Positions 22,208 through 32,200 of a stretch of 34,907 nucleotides of DNA are shown here, one piece after another. Position numbers and translations under genes: made by a program. Origin of the DNA: Candidatus Zipacnadia bacterium (GTDB lineage: Bacteria; Armatimonadota; Zipacnadia; Zipacnadales; UBA5352). The stretch lies in assembly GCA_029821735.1 (NCBI GenBank), contig JALGSU010000066.1, forward strand, positions 1 through 34,907, in the 5' to 3' direction. Numbering within the stretch: the stretch's first letter is position 1; each line of letters starts with the position of its first letter. Below the pieces are notes generated by a model. It saw only the letters and a list, made by a program, of their open reading frames with translations. It did not search any database and was not told the origin of the DNA.

Positions 22208-25200
22208 CACAAGGCCGGGATCAGAGCGAGGTAGTCGAGGTTCAGCCGATTCGCGAGGCAGACCATCGTCAGAGTGTGAGTGCCATCGGTCAGGTCGAGC
22301 CTCAGTGGCTCACCGTCAGCGCCAGTCACCAGCAGGTCCTGCCACTCCTCGGGCGTGGCCCCAAATCCACCGGTGTGTGCGAAGCGGTGGGTCAGGAAAC
22401 CGTCGCTAATGGGCTGGTCATCGAGGAGGATCAGGCGGTCGGCGTGGGTCTCGTGAGTGGAGCCTTTGAGCACGAGGTGATACCTGCCTGGCAGGGCATT
22501 CAGGCGCCAGGTAATCCACATGCCGGGGATGGTCCACTCCCCCACTCCCACGCCGCCGGAGAGGAAGGTGCGGTGGCTGTAGCGACTGGCTGTGCCGCCG
22601 CCGGAGTCGGTGAAGGTCTCCGCCTCGATGACGATCGCGTCAGCGGGAAGCTCGTCGAGGACAGTCGCGAGGCGCGGCTCGGAGTCGACGGTAATCGAGG
22701 TCATGTCCAGGCGAATTTCGCTGGGCTTCGCGAGGCGGGCCTCGATGGCGTTCGTCTCGTTGAGCCAGACGATGCCGCCGTCAACCGATAGTGCCGAACT
22801 GTTGATTGAGACGCGTGCGTCAGCGTAAGCGGCCACGGTGTAGAGGCCGGGATCGGTGGTCAATTCCCCGAGTAGCAGCTGGCCGCCTGAATAGACGGGG
22901 ACGGTCTCGGGTGCGAGGTCGGCGAGGGCCCCGTCCATCGTGACTGACACGCCGCCGATGGCGTCGTGTGCGTCGGCACGGGTGATGGCGTGCTGGCCGG
23001 GAGGGAGGTCCAGCGTGAGCGTCGGTACCGACCAGAGCTTCAGCTCGGTGGGTTCCGTGACGCGTGCGTTAGCGTCAAGCAGCGCCTGTGCGTCGACGTC
23101 CACGCGCAGCGCGACTGTCGCGGGACGCGACGCTGTGAAGGCCCGCTCAAACTCGCGCGCGTGCACGGCGAGTGCGGACACCTGACCCATGCCGAGCTCG
23201 GGCGGCCCCATGATGACCATATCGCCGTCGAAGTTCCCACCGCGAATCTGGACGGGAGTGTCGCCGCCCTCGCGGACGATGGCCAACACCGGCCCCATCC
23301 TGGCACTGAAGCCCTCACCTGCTTCCGCCTCCGTGAGCGTCAGCTCGGGTGCCTCGCCGCCCTCCCCCACTCGCATCAGCGTCACGAAGCGCTGAGTCGT
23401 GCTCGGCTCGGTGGTCTCGGCGTAGCAGTGCCACTGGTCGGGAAGGTCAGCGTAGCGGCCCTGGGGGCGGCGAATGGTCAGGCCGGTGGGCGCGGCGAAA
23501 GCGATGTCGAGAGTCGCGTCGCCCTGCTTCACTCGCACGCGGCGGGCGTCCTCGTCGATCTCCATCTCCTCAAGCGCGTGGCAGGTCCAGGTCCACGTGC
23601 GCGGCTCGTCGGCCTCGAGTTCGTCCACGATCAGGAAGGCATCCGGGCGCAGATAGAGCACGTGTCTGACGAACTTGCTGAGCTTGCCACCGTAGGCCGC
23701 GCTGGCATCGCCGACGGTGTAGCAGCCGGGGGGAGCCTCGAAGTAGTCCGTGATCTCGCCCCGAGCGGTGATGTCGAAGACCGGCTGGCCCTCACCGTCG
23801 ACGAGGATGTCGTTGTGGGCCTTGGTCTCGCGCGTCCAGGACCGGTCATGCGGCGCGCCATACCAGTCGTAGTAGCCAGAGTCGATGAGCAGCGGCTCGC
23901 CGTGACCGTAGACCACGAAGCTGTTCTGGTCGGCGTGGGAATGGTTGAACGACCCGAACCACGAGGACTTGAACATGAGCATGATGTCGTTCGGGTCGGA
24001 CAGGTCGGAGTGCATGCCGACCCAGCCGATGTCGGCGAAGTAGCGGCTTTGAGGGATGTCGGCAGGCGGGCGCGCGGGCTGCGACTCGTCGTAGCGCCAG
24101 TAGCCGAAGACGCCCTTGTCGATGGTGCCGGGAATCTGATCGGCATACCATTTGAAGTATGGGTCGTCGTAGAGCGTCGCGTACATGAGCATGTTCATGC
24201 GATCGGAGTAGCCGGGCCCGGCGATGTTCTCGTCGCCAAAGTGCGCTCGGTCGCACCAGGGCGGGTGCATGTAGAGCTTGTAGTACCCGTTGTTGCGGCA
24301 GAAAGCCTTGTCATACATGTTCACGCCGGTCGCGGATTTCAGGGCGTCCATGTAGATCGCGGCGTAGCTGACGGAGTATTTCCAGTAGCTTGGGCCCTGG
24401 CACCAGCCGCCCTCTTCGCCGCCCCAGGGCGGGTAGAGCACCGGGTAGACGGCGGAGGTGAAGCGGAACCACTCGTCGGCCTCGGGGACATCGTGGGCCA
24501 GCGCGATGGAGATGACGCCGAGCAGGCCCATCGAGGTCCAACCGTGTGAGTCGAAGGGGGCCTGGTAGATAGGGCGGGCGTCCTCGGCGAAGTCGCGATA
24601 GAGAATCGCACCGCGTGCTGCCACGGAATCGCGGACCAGCGTGCGCTGCTCGTCGGTCAGTAGATCGTGGAGCCAGTCGTATGCGCAAGCGCTCTTCCAG
24701 GCGATGTCGCGGAAGACCTGATCGTGGCTGCGGTAACCGGTGGAGCCCTCCGGGTCCCAGGAGGACATGGCGACGAGACGGTCGGCGGCGGAGCGCCCCC
24801 ACTCCTCGTTGCCGGAGATCAGGTAGCCGAAGGCCAGTTCCCACATGGGCGTGGTTGCACGGCCGCCCATGCCGCGAAGCTCGTTCATCTTCGCCATACC
24901 GTCAGCGGTCAATGAGCCCTGACGCTGCGAGAAGTCGAACTCCGGACCGGGCTCGCTGGGCACGTCGGTCTTCAGCCAGTTCGCCATGCGCTGGTTCCAG
25001 CTCTGCCACCAGGGGTCGGCGTCCCGGTCGCCGCGCAGACCGCGGAACTCCTCGAGCTTCTCGGCGCAGGTGTAGACGCGCGGATGGCCGGCAGGGATGA
25101 GCGCGAGCAGATCATCGGGGGCGGGGAGGGTGAACTCGACCGCGTCGGCGGGCACTTCGAAGCGCCATGACTCGGACCACTCGGAGGCGTTGCCATCGGT

Positions 25201-26034
25201 GTCAGAGTATCGGTAACGCCAGTGCCAATCGCCAGGGGCGAGCGGGGCGCTGTATTGCAGGCAGTTGTAGGGCAGGTCGGCGATGGTGATGAGGCCCTGA
25301 GTGAAGTCGACGTCCCTGGCGAGTTGCAGCTCGTAGCGATGAGCGAACTGCTCGCCGGGCCAGGTGAGGCCGGGTGGATTTTGCAGGACGCGGCGCTCGC
25401 CCGCCGGAGCGCGCGGAGTGGCGGTCGCCTGCTGGGCCTCGGTGAGCTTCGGCGCCCAGACGTCCATGGTTTCCACACTCAGATCATCGTAGTAGAGATC
25501 GCCATCGCCACGCTGGTAGAGAATGATTTCGACCGCGCCTTCGGCGGCGTCGCGCATGGCCTTCGGGGCCGCGAGGTCGATGGTGAACTCGTGCCAATCG
25601 TCGGGGTTGAAGCCGGCGATGTCGAAGTGATGCGTCATGTCGGCAGGCTCGCCCTGCGCGTCGGTGTAGTGGAAGCGCAGGATGCCAGTGCCGCGACCCT
25701 CGCCGCGCACGAAGACGCTCATGTGATAGGCGACGGCGGCGAGGGCGGGCTTACTGCGCTGGAGCACGCAGGCGCGGTCACCGTGGTCGGGCAGGCCGGT
25801 GATACGCACCGAACGCTCGCCTGAGTGGGCGAAGTCCTCGGAGAGCGCGATCTCGAAGTTGTCGCCATGGACGGCCTTCTGCCAACCATCGGGCAGGCCA
25901 TCGGCGTTCTCATCGAGCTCGAAGCCCGGATTGGTGAACTGCATCGGCTCTGCCCAGACGCCGATGGCGGCCAGCAAGGCCAGCGCGGTCACGAGCGGGA
26001 TCGTCAGGCGCGTGCTCATCGTCTCATCACTCAT
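22207..26034 (-). CDS. Secreted heparinase II/III-like polysaccharide lyase with two carbohydrate-binding modules
   Basis: The product is 1275 residues. ATG 26034 overlaps the upstream stop as ATGA; ATG 26019 (MSTRLTIPLV) is an alternative start. A signal peptide runs to about residue 29 (GVWA). A CBM4_9-like module follows (FTNPGFELDENADGLPDGW, to DLYYDDLSVE). DUF4962-like Fn3 and alpha-toroid regions span about 200-630 (PGDWHWRYRYSDTDGNASEW; SHDQVFRDIAWKSACAYDWL). The heparinase II/III beta domain is at about 660-830 and includes SHADQNSFVVYG (near 698), EPLLIDSGYYDWYG and TKAHNDILVDGEGQ (near 745). The His, Asp and His in these motifs match the zinc-site pattern of heparinase II-type PL families. 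Residues about 1135-1275 resemble a CBM6/35 module (VIEAETFTDSGGGTASRYS). It probably cleaves a uronic-acid polymer outside the cytoplasm; the substrate is unknown. Confidence 0.9.
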   Translation of the reverse strand: MSDETMSTRLTIPLVTALALLAAIGVWAEPMQFTNPGFELDENADGLPDGWQKAVHGDNFEIALSEDFAHSGERSVRITGLPDHGDRACVLQRSKPALAAVAYHMSVFVRGEGRGTGILRFHYTDAQGEPADMTHHFDIAGFNPDDWHEFTIDLAAPKAMRDAAEGAVEIILYQRGDGDLYYDDLSVETMDVWAPKLTEAQQATATPRAPAGERRVLQNPPGLTWPGEQFAHRYELQLARDVDFTQGLITIADLPYNCLQYSAPLAPGDWHWRYRYSDTDGNASEWSESWRFEVPADAVEFTLPAPDDLLALIPAGHPRVYTCAEKLEEFRGLRGDRDADPWWQSWNQRMANWLKTDVPSEPGPEFDFSQRQGSLTADGMAKMNELRGMGGRATTPMWELAFGYLISGNEEWGRSAADRLVAMSSWDPEGSTGYRSHDQVFRDIAWKSACAYDWLHDLLTDEQRTLVRDSVAARGAILYRDFAEDARPIYQAPFDSHGWTSMGLLGVISIALAHDVPEADEWFRFTSAVYPVLYPPWGGEEGGWCQGPSYWKYSVSYAAIYMDALKSATGVNMYDKAFCRNNGYYKLYMHPPWCDRAHFGDENIAGPGYSDRMNMLMYATLYDDPYFKWYADQIPGTIDKGVFGYWRYDESQPARPPADIPQSRYFADIGWVGMHSDLSDPNDIMLMFKSSWFGSFNHSHADQNSFVVYGHGEPLLIDSGYYDWYGAPHDRSWTRETKAHNDILVDGEGQPVFDITARGEITDYFEAPPGCYTVGDASAAYGGKLSKFVRHVLYLRPDAFLIVDELEADEPRTWTWTCHALEEMEIDEDARRVRVKQGDATLDIAFAAPTGLTIRRPQGRYADLPDQWHCYAETTEPSTTQRFVTLMRVGEGGEAPELTLTEAEAGEGFSARMGPVLAIVREGGDTPVQIRGGNFDGDMVIMGPPELGMGQVSALAVHAREFERAFTASRPATVALRVDVDAQALLDANARVTEPTELKLWSVPTLTLDLPPGQHAITRADAHDAIGGVSVTMDGALADLAPETVPVYSGGQLLLGELTTDPGLYTVAAYADARVSINSSALSVDGGIVWLNETNAIEARLAKPSEIRLDMTSITVDSEPRLATVLDELPADAIVIEAETFTDSGGGTASRYSHRTFLSGGVGVGEWTIPGMWITWRLNALPGRYHLVLKGSTHETHADRLILLDDQPISDGFLTHRFAHTGGFGATPEEWQDLLVTGADGEPLRLDLTDGTHTLTMVCLANRLNLDYLALIPAL

Positions 26035-28253
26035 TCAGAGAGGATCAATCTCGCGAAGGCGACGGGTCGCGACGAACTCGAAGGACAGAACGCTCTTCCG
26101 AGGCGATCAGGGGTGTCGGCGTTTCCGGGCTCCGGGGTGATCCCGATTTCGTCGAAGGGGATCGGTTGGAAGCCGGGAATGGCCAAGGCCGGCGACGTGG
26201 GGTCGAGGCTGAGGTCAAGAGCGGGCTCATCGGTGAAGCATGGGTCGGCGTCCTCGACGTTGTTCTCGATCTTGAACTTGGTCAGGGCACCCGTCCCTCC
26301 GAAGCCCCAGTTGATCTCCTTCGCCCAGATCCCATTCTGCCATCCCATGTTGCGGGAGAAGGTGGACCCCTCCGGGTAGAGCCAGTTGCTCGCGGGATCT
26401 TGGAGTTCGGCCCAGTTGTCGGGAACCACCGCCAGCTTCGGGTAGGACGTGCTGTAGGGAGGTCGCCTGTAGTTGATGCTGGCGAGTTGCTTGACCAGGT
26501 CGAGATCGGTGTCCGGCTTGAGGACGGAGATGCCGCAGGCCGAGGCGGCGAGCGCTCCTGCGCACTTAACGAAGATGTTGTTCTCGATCAGGTTGTCGCG
26601 CCCGCCGTTGAGGAAGACGGCAAAGCCCGCGATGTCGTAGAGGACGTTGCCGAAGACCTCCGACCCGCTCAGGGTGCAGTCCAGGTATATGCCATGCGTG
26701 CCGAACCCCCGCCTGGGGAGCTTGCTGCCGACGTCGTGGACGAAGTTGTACCGGATACGGGTTCCCCGGTGCCGCCAGTCCCTGCCGGGGCTGCCGATGG
26801 CCGCCGCGTCGTCGACCCACTGGCAGACGTCGTGGATGTCGTTGAACTCGATCCGGTGATCGTTGCCGCGAAACATGATGCCTTCGTGAGGGGAGTGGTG
26901 GATGTGGTTGTGCTCGGCCACCTGCCCCACGCCCATGAGCCGCACGGCGGGGGTCACCGTCCAGCACCACCTCGCGTAGTGGTGGATGTGGCAGTTGCGG
27001 ACGTAGTTGTTGGCGGGGGCCAAGCTGACCACGTCTCCGCCGTTCAACTCAACGCCGTAGTTGCCAACACCGGAGATTTCACAGCGATCCAGACCGTTGT
27101 TCGAGCCGGAGATCAGGGCTGCGTGCATACCCGCGTTGCGCAGCACGCAGTTGGCGAGCTGGTTGTCCGTCCCGCCCTCGATCCGGACCAGCCCGGCGCG
27201 GGTCATCTCGAAGACGATGCCGTCGAAGGTGACGTGGCTGGCGTTATTGAGGTGGACCAGGGGATCGGCCCAGTTCTCGGAATTCCCTGCGAAATATGAG
27301 ACGTAGATCTCGCCCTGGGGCAGGGGACTCGGAGGCCAGAAATAGAGGATACCAGTGGCGCGGTTCAGATACCACTCGCCGGGGACGGTGATCTCCTCGA
27401 GCAGGTTTTCGGCGTAGTAAGGCCGGTCGCCGGCGAGGCCGTAGTAGGGCTCCGAGGCGAGGGTCATCACCTTGGCGGCCGTGTCGATGTCGGTGACCTG
27501 CAGGTGCGTGTCCGCCCAGCCGTTCTTGAAGAGGCCGTGGACCCAGACCTCCTCGGCCCTGCTCCAGCGCTCCGGCCGAGTGCCTGTGTAGGTGAAGCGG
27601 GTCTTGTCGAGCCCGCGCTCGGTCACAACCCAGCCGGTAGAGCTGAGAACGTTGCCATCGGCCTCGGAGTACGGGACCTTGTCCGGCCAGCGCCCCAACT
27701 GCATCGGCTCTTGGTTGAAGAACACTTCCAGCCCCGAGGGCCCTCCCTGGTTCCAGAACCCCCGCTTGTTCAGCACCCCGAACTCGGAGATCCCATGGGC
27801 GGGCAAGTCGATCTGCATGAGATGCCCGCGCGCAAGCGGATCGATCCTGCCCCAGACAGGAGACGAGGCGGCCACCGGGGTGAACCACTCGGCCTGGAGT
27901 TCCGTGGCCCCCATGACGCGCACCTCCTCGCCGGGGTAGCGCATGTAGGTGACGCCATGGTCGGCGGTACCGGAGTCCTGCGGGCCGAGTTCCAGCGTAT
28001 GGTCGAGGGCGTAAACTCCTCCTCGAAGACATACGCGGACCTCGGCGACCAGGCCCTCTGCGACCAGGAGGCGTACGGCCTCCTGCGCGCGCTCGATAGT
28101 GGCGAACGGGTCTGCGAACGTCCCCTGGCTCGTGTCATCGCCGGCGGGGGCGACGTAGAAGTTGGCCTGCGCCAGCGGTGGCCCGGCGTCCGCGGCGCTC
28201 AGCGCGACCGAGCACAGACCCATCAGGGCTACAACTGTGAGTTTTGGGTACAT
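26031..28253 (-). CDS. Secreted right-handed parallel beta-helix protein
   Basis: The product is 740 residues. ATG 28253 lies 8 bases after GAGAGG; GTG 28262 is the alternative. Signal peptide to about ALSAADA is followed by FYVAPAGDDTSQGTFADPF, the entry motif of DUF1565/beta-helix proteins, then an insert with beta-sandwich character (WYLNRATGILYFWPP). Coiled beta-helix turns span about 320-600 (HVTFDGIVFEMTRAGLVRIE, NQLANCVLRNAGMHAALISG, NYVRNCHIHHYA, AEHNHIHHSPHEGIMFRG, NLIENNIFVKCAG). Such proteins are polysaccharide lyases, GH141-like hydrolases or epimerases. I see no decisive catalytic set. It is first in operon E and coupled by ATGA to the lyase. The last 30 residues (after GITPEPG) are low-complexity and could reflect another small sequence error. 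Confidence 0.87.
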   Translation of the reverse strand: MYPKLTVVALMGLCSVALSAADAGPPLAQANFYVAPAGDDTSQGTFADPFATIERAQEAVRLLVAEGLVAEVRVCLRGGVYALDHTLELGPQDSGTADHGVTYMRYPGEEVRVMGATELQAEWFTPVAASSPVWGRIDPLARGHLMQIDLPAHGISEFGVLNKRGFWNQGGPSGLEVFFNQEPMQLGRWPDKVPYSEADGNVLSSTGWVVTERGLDKTRFTYTGTRPERWSRAEEVWVHGLFKNGWADTHLQVTDIDTAAKVMTLASEPYYGLAGDRPYYAENLLEEITVPGEWYLNRATGILYFWPPSPLPQGEIYVSYFAGNSENWADPLVHLNNASHVTFDGIVFEMTRAGLVRIEGGTDNQLANCVLRNAGMHAALISGSNNGLDRCEISGVGNYGVELNGGDVVSLAPANNYVRNCHIHHYARWCWTVTPAVRLMGVGQVAEHNHIHHSPHEGIMFRGNDHRIEFNDIHDVCQWVDDAAAIGSPGRDWRHRGTRIRYNFVHDVGSKLPRRGFGTHGIYLDCTLSGSEVFGNVLYDIAGFAVFLNGGRDNLIENNIFVKCAGALAASACGISVLKPDTDLDLVKQLASINYRRPPYSTSYPKLAVVPDNWAELQDPASNWLYPEGSTFSRNMGWQNGIWAKEINWGFGGTGALTKFKIENNVEDADPCFTDEPALDLSLDPTSPALAIPGFQPIPFDEIGITPEPGNADTPDRLGRAFCPSSSSRPVAFARLILSE

Positions 28254-28306
28254 GGCGATCACCTCTCCTGCAACGTGTGTTCGCGCATGGTCAGTTCACT
28301 GTGAGG

Positions 28307-28337
28307 CGGGCAGTGTCCTGCCCGGAGCGCAGGGCAG
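28307..28337. promoter_or_regulatory. Three-part inverted repeat in the divergent promoter region of operons E and F
   Basis: The spacer 28254-28408 separates two divergent operons and must hold both promoters. Within it gggcag (28308-28313), ctgccc (28318-28323) and gggcag (28332-28337) alternate, so the central arm can pair with either side (cgggca/tgcccg on the left, ctgccc/gggcag on the right). This is consistent with an operator or with mutually exclusive RNA hairpins. No convincing -35/-10 pair is visible. Confidence 0.35.
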
Positions 28338-28408
28338 CGGCTGTGTGACGGCGAAAGAGATGGCGTCCGGCAGAGCCAGCCCGATGTGCTTACCAGGGGG
28401 CGAAAGCC

Positions 28409-29206
28409 GTGCGCTGGATTTGGGTCGTCGCTGCAGCAGGCATGACGTGGTCGGCTGCAGCAGAGCTGGAGCCTGTGCGAGTGCTCGAACACACCGAGCA
28501 ATACGCAGTGGTGGGTAACGACCAGTTTTCGGTGCGGATCGGCAGGACCGGGAAGCTGGATCAAGTGCAGGCGGGCGGGCTGGAATACATCTGGCTCGGG
28601 TCGCTGTATACCACGCTGATCGCGACCGAGACCGGCGAGTATCTGCGGGCGGTCCAAGCGGAGGGAAGCCTCGGTGAAGCACCGCCGATGCCAACGCCGG
28701 TCCAGCGTGGCGACTACTGCGAAGTAACCATCTCCTACGACGCTACCCACGAAGAAGTACTCGGCGGCCAGCCGCTGTACACGCTCACCCACAACGTGCA
28801 GGTGCACCCGGGCGGCTGGATCCGACTGCGCTACGAGTGCGAGTGGCTCCAACTGTTCACCATGCAGTCGGCGAGCCTGTATCTGGCGCTATCGGGTGAG
28901 GGCTGCGGGAACCGGTCGGTATACACGCAGTACTCGGACCACCTGACCGGCAGCGTCTTCGACATGGAAGCCCAGCCCGGACGAGTGGACGCCATCCGGG
29001 GCGCAGTGCGAGCGATGCTGGTGGACTGCGAGGCGGGTCCGCTGACCATCTGGTTCGATGAGCCCGCCGACGTGAGCGCGCAGGTGTGGGGCGAGGGACG
29101 GTTCCCGATTGTGACGAAAATGCCTACGACGGGCCGCTCAGAGCTGGTATACCCGGGCCTGAGCGGCGTGATCGCACTGAATGTGAAGCTGCCCGTAAGT
29201 GAGTAA
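28409..29206 (+). CDS. Secreted beta-sandwich protein of unknown function
   Basis: The product is 265 residues, with GTG start at 28409 preceded by AGGGGG at 8 bases. Signal peptide MRWIWVVAAAGMTWSAAA is followed by an all-beta protein beginning YAVVGNDQFSVRIGRTGKLD, which resembles the first strands of galactose-mutarotase-like or supersandwich domains and also the N terminus of the large protein downstream. Later strands include YTLTHNVQVHPGGWIRLRYE and GPLTIWFDEP. There is no catalytic signature. It lies 40 bases before the giant GH42-like gene and is probably co-transcribed; a role in binding or trimming the same glycan is inferred. Confidence 0.72.
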   Translation: MRWIWVVAAAGMTWSAAAELEPVRVLEHTEQYAVVGNDQFSVRIGRTGKLDQVQAGGLEYIWLGSLYTTLIATETGEYLRAVQAEGSLGEAPPMPTPVQRGDYCEVTISYDATHEEVLGGQPLYTLTHNVQVHPGGWIRLRYECEWLQLFTMQSASLYLALSGEGCGNRSVYTQYSDHLTGSVFDMEAQPGRVDAIRGAVRAMLVDCEAGPLTIWFDEPADVSAQVWGEGRFPIVTKMPTTGRSELVYPGLSGVIALNVKLPVSE

Positions 29207-29246
29207 CGCGCCAGGCATATCCGGTGATGTGACGGAGGGAATTCCG

Positions 29247-32200
29247 ATGGTCAGGTCCAGCTACGTCCTGCCAAAAGCGATTGCGTGTATCGCCCTTATG
29301 CTGCTGAGTGTGTGGGCGTGTGGGGCTGAGTGTGCGCTGACGGAGGCCACGCTTGAGGGCGAGCCCGTGGTGGTGCTGGAGAACGACTGGGTGCGGCTGC
29401 GTGTGCGGCCCACTATGGGCGGGCGCATCGACGAGTTGGTCTATAAGCCGACCGACACGCACCTCACCAGTCGCGAAGAGGGCGCGATCTTCGTGGACCG
29501 GGTGTGGAACTACGCCAGTTCGGACTTCTACCAGCAGTGGATGAAGGCGGTCTATTCGTACCGGGTGGAGCAGTCGCCCGAGCGGGTGGCGATCACGCTG
29601 ACCGCTCCGGGGAGCGTGGGCAACGGCAAGTGGATGACGGTGACGAAGACGTTCAGCCTGAGCGCGGACTCGTCGGCGCTGCGGGCTGACTACAGCTTTG
29701 GCGTGGACCAGGCGGCGATGGTGCCGCAGCGGGTTGGCCTATGGTGGCACAACTATATCGGCGTGCCGCAGGAGGCGACGACCTACTTCGTGCCGACCCT
29801 GGACGGGGTGAAGTCGGCGGTCTTCCCCGGCGGCGGCGAATACTGGTGGAAACACGTGGCGCGAGGTTGGATGGCGATGGCGGGCGAGAGCGGCACGGGT
29901 GTGGCGGCGATCATGGACGCTGGACCGACGATGCTCATGTACAACTACATGCGCAGCGGTATGGGCTCGGCGGAGTGGGCGTTCCGGTCGATCGAGATCG
30001 CCAACGGCGGGAGTCTGGAGACGACGGTGTGGCTGGTGCCCTTGGTGGACGGGCCGGCAGAGATGGCTGCGGCGGGCGACGCGGCGCTGACAGTGCGCAT
30101 GACCGGTGGGAGCGTCTGGACGTGCACGGTCAAGCTCAGCGCGCAGAAGCTGCCGGACGGGCAGACGATCGAGGCCGAGGCGTTCACCGTGGACCTGGCG
30201 CCGGGGCAGGTGGCCGAGCAGGCGGTGGCTGTCAACTTGCCGGAGGCGGGGACGTGGCTGGTGACGGGCGAGGTGTATGAGGGGGCGGCTCTGCAGGGCG
30301 ACTTCTTCCACAGCGTCAATGTGGGCGGCTCGGACGTGCCGGTGCAGATCGCGCTGAACACGGAGATCGTGGGCAATCCGGACGAGACGTTCGCGGACAA
30401 GATCGCTGCGCGGGGGACCGGCCCGGAGGATCGCGCGCCATCTGAGGAGATCGTGACGCCCCACGTCAAGTGGGCGAAGCCGCTGGCGGGCGGGCCGATC
30501 AAGGCGCTGATTCTGTGTGACTGGATGGCCGGGCGCGAGGTCGTGGAACTGGCTCAGCGATTGGATATGGAGTATGTCGCGCCGACAATCAGTAACCCAA
30601 AGTACCTCGGCTACACGAGCGGGATGTTCGGCTCGGCGATGACCATCGAGACAGTGATGGACAATCTGCGCGAACACCTCAAGCAGGACTTCGACGTGAT
30701 CGTGGTGGGCGGCCTGAAGGCCGATATCTTCGACGACGATGTGATCGACCTGCTGCTGGACAAGGTGGAGGCAGGCACGGGGCTGGTATGGGCTAATCCC
30801 AGTCAGTGTCCGGAGCGGCTGTGGGAGGCGCTGCCCTTTGATGACATGGCGGGCGGCTCGCGACCGGTGGCGACGTGGCGAGCGGAGGAGGCGCACTACC
30901 TGACGGCGGGCATCCCGTGGGATGCCATGCCTCCGACGACCGTCAGCCGCTATAACGAGGGCGGCACGGTGCTGGCACGGGCTGACAAGTATCCGCTGCT
31001 GTCGATCAGCGACTACGGGCAGGGACGCGTGGTGGGTCTGGCATACAACACGTCATGGCAAGGGCCGGGTACGTATTCGAACGGGATGACGCCGTGGATA
31101 CTGTTCGCGCCCACGCGATTCGCGTATTGGGAGTATTACCACGGCCTGCTGGCCAAGAGCATGCTGTGGGCGGGCCGGCGGCAGCCGGTGGTGAGCGTCA
31201 GCGCGATGGCGGCGGATCCCGCAGAGGTGCTTCAGGGCGAGGGCGTCGCTACGGTGGCGATGACGCTCAGCAACACAGGCGGGGAGATGGCGCTGACGGC
31301 GACAGTGCGAGTGGTGGACGAGTTCGGCAATGTGGGTGAGCAGCGGACAGATGAGCTGCAGGTCCGCAGTGGCGAGAGTGACCATGAAATCGCGCTCGGC
31401 GGGCTGGGGGGCGGGCTGCACCTGGTGGACGTGATCCTGCGAGACGGCGACGCGGTGGTGGACTTCGGCACCGCATCGCTCATCGTGAAGCCGCGCGTCG
31501 AGGTCACGGCAATCGCCATGGACGATGAGCGCATCTACCGCGCGGACGACTCGATCGAGGCGACGGTGACTCTGGAGGGGATAGCTCCGGACGCCAATCA
31601 GGTGATGATCCGGGGAACGCTGCGCGACGATCACGGGCGCGTGGTGGCGGCGCAACTGCTGCCGGCGCGTGGCGAGGGCGACGAACTGGTTACGCTGGAG
31701 GTGGCGGCGCCGCTGACGACGCTGAACTGGCTGCGGGTGGAAGTTATTGACGGGGAGGGCACGGTGCTGGACGCCGATGAGCACAAGGTGCTGACCATGC
31801 CCGAGCGCTTCGAGGACCGAACGTGGGGGGCCTGGCACGGGATGCTTTGGGGCAACCCGGCGGGACCGTATTCGCGGGAATACCTGATCCCGGAGGCGGC
31901 CGCGCAGGTGCGCAAGCTGGGCGTCGGGACTATTCTCGCGAGCGGCAACTGGCTGATTGACGAGGAGCTGCGCAACGCTTTCGAGCACGGCTTCAGGCTG
32001 CAGATGATGGGCGCGGTGGGCGGGGTTCTGCGGCTGTCACGCGTGCGTGGCGAGGGCCTGCTGACCTTCGCACAGCAGCGCGATGAGTATGCGCGGACCG
32101 GCGACAAGCAGTATCTGCAGCGGCCCTACTGCCTGAACGACGAGGCCACACGGACCGAGGTAGCGGCGCAGCTCGAGAAGATCACCGCAGCGGCGGCGCG

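Noticed and set aside
22966..24549. 527-residue plus-strand open frame
   Set aside because: Antisense to the heparinase II/III domain with its conserved motifs; no recognisable domain of its own.
26166..27299. 377-residue plus-strand open frame
   Set aside because: Antisense to the beta-helix repeats; its Val/Asp-rich pattern mirrors the opposite strand's Asn/Ile/His turns.
29739..31988. Minus-strand open frames of 385 and 311 residues opposite the giant gene
   Set aside because: Arg/His-rich antisense shadows with no start signals.
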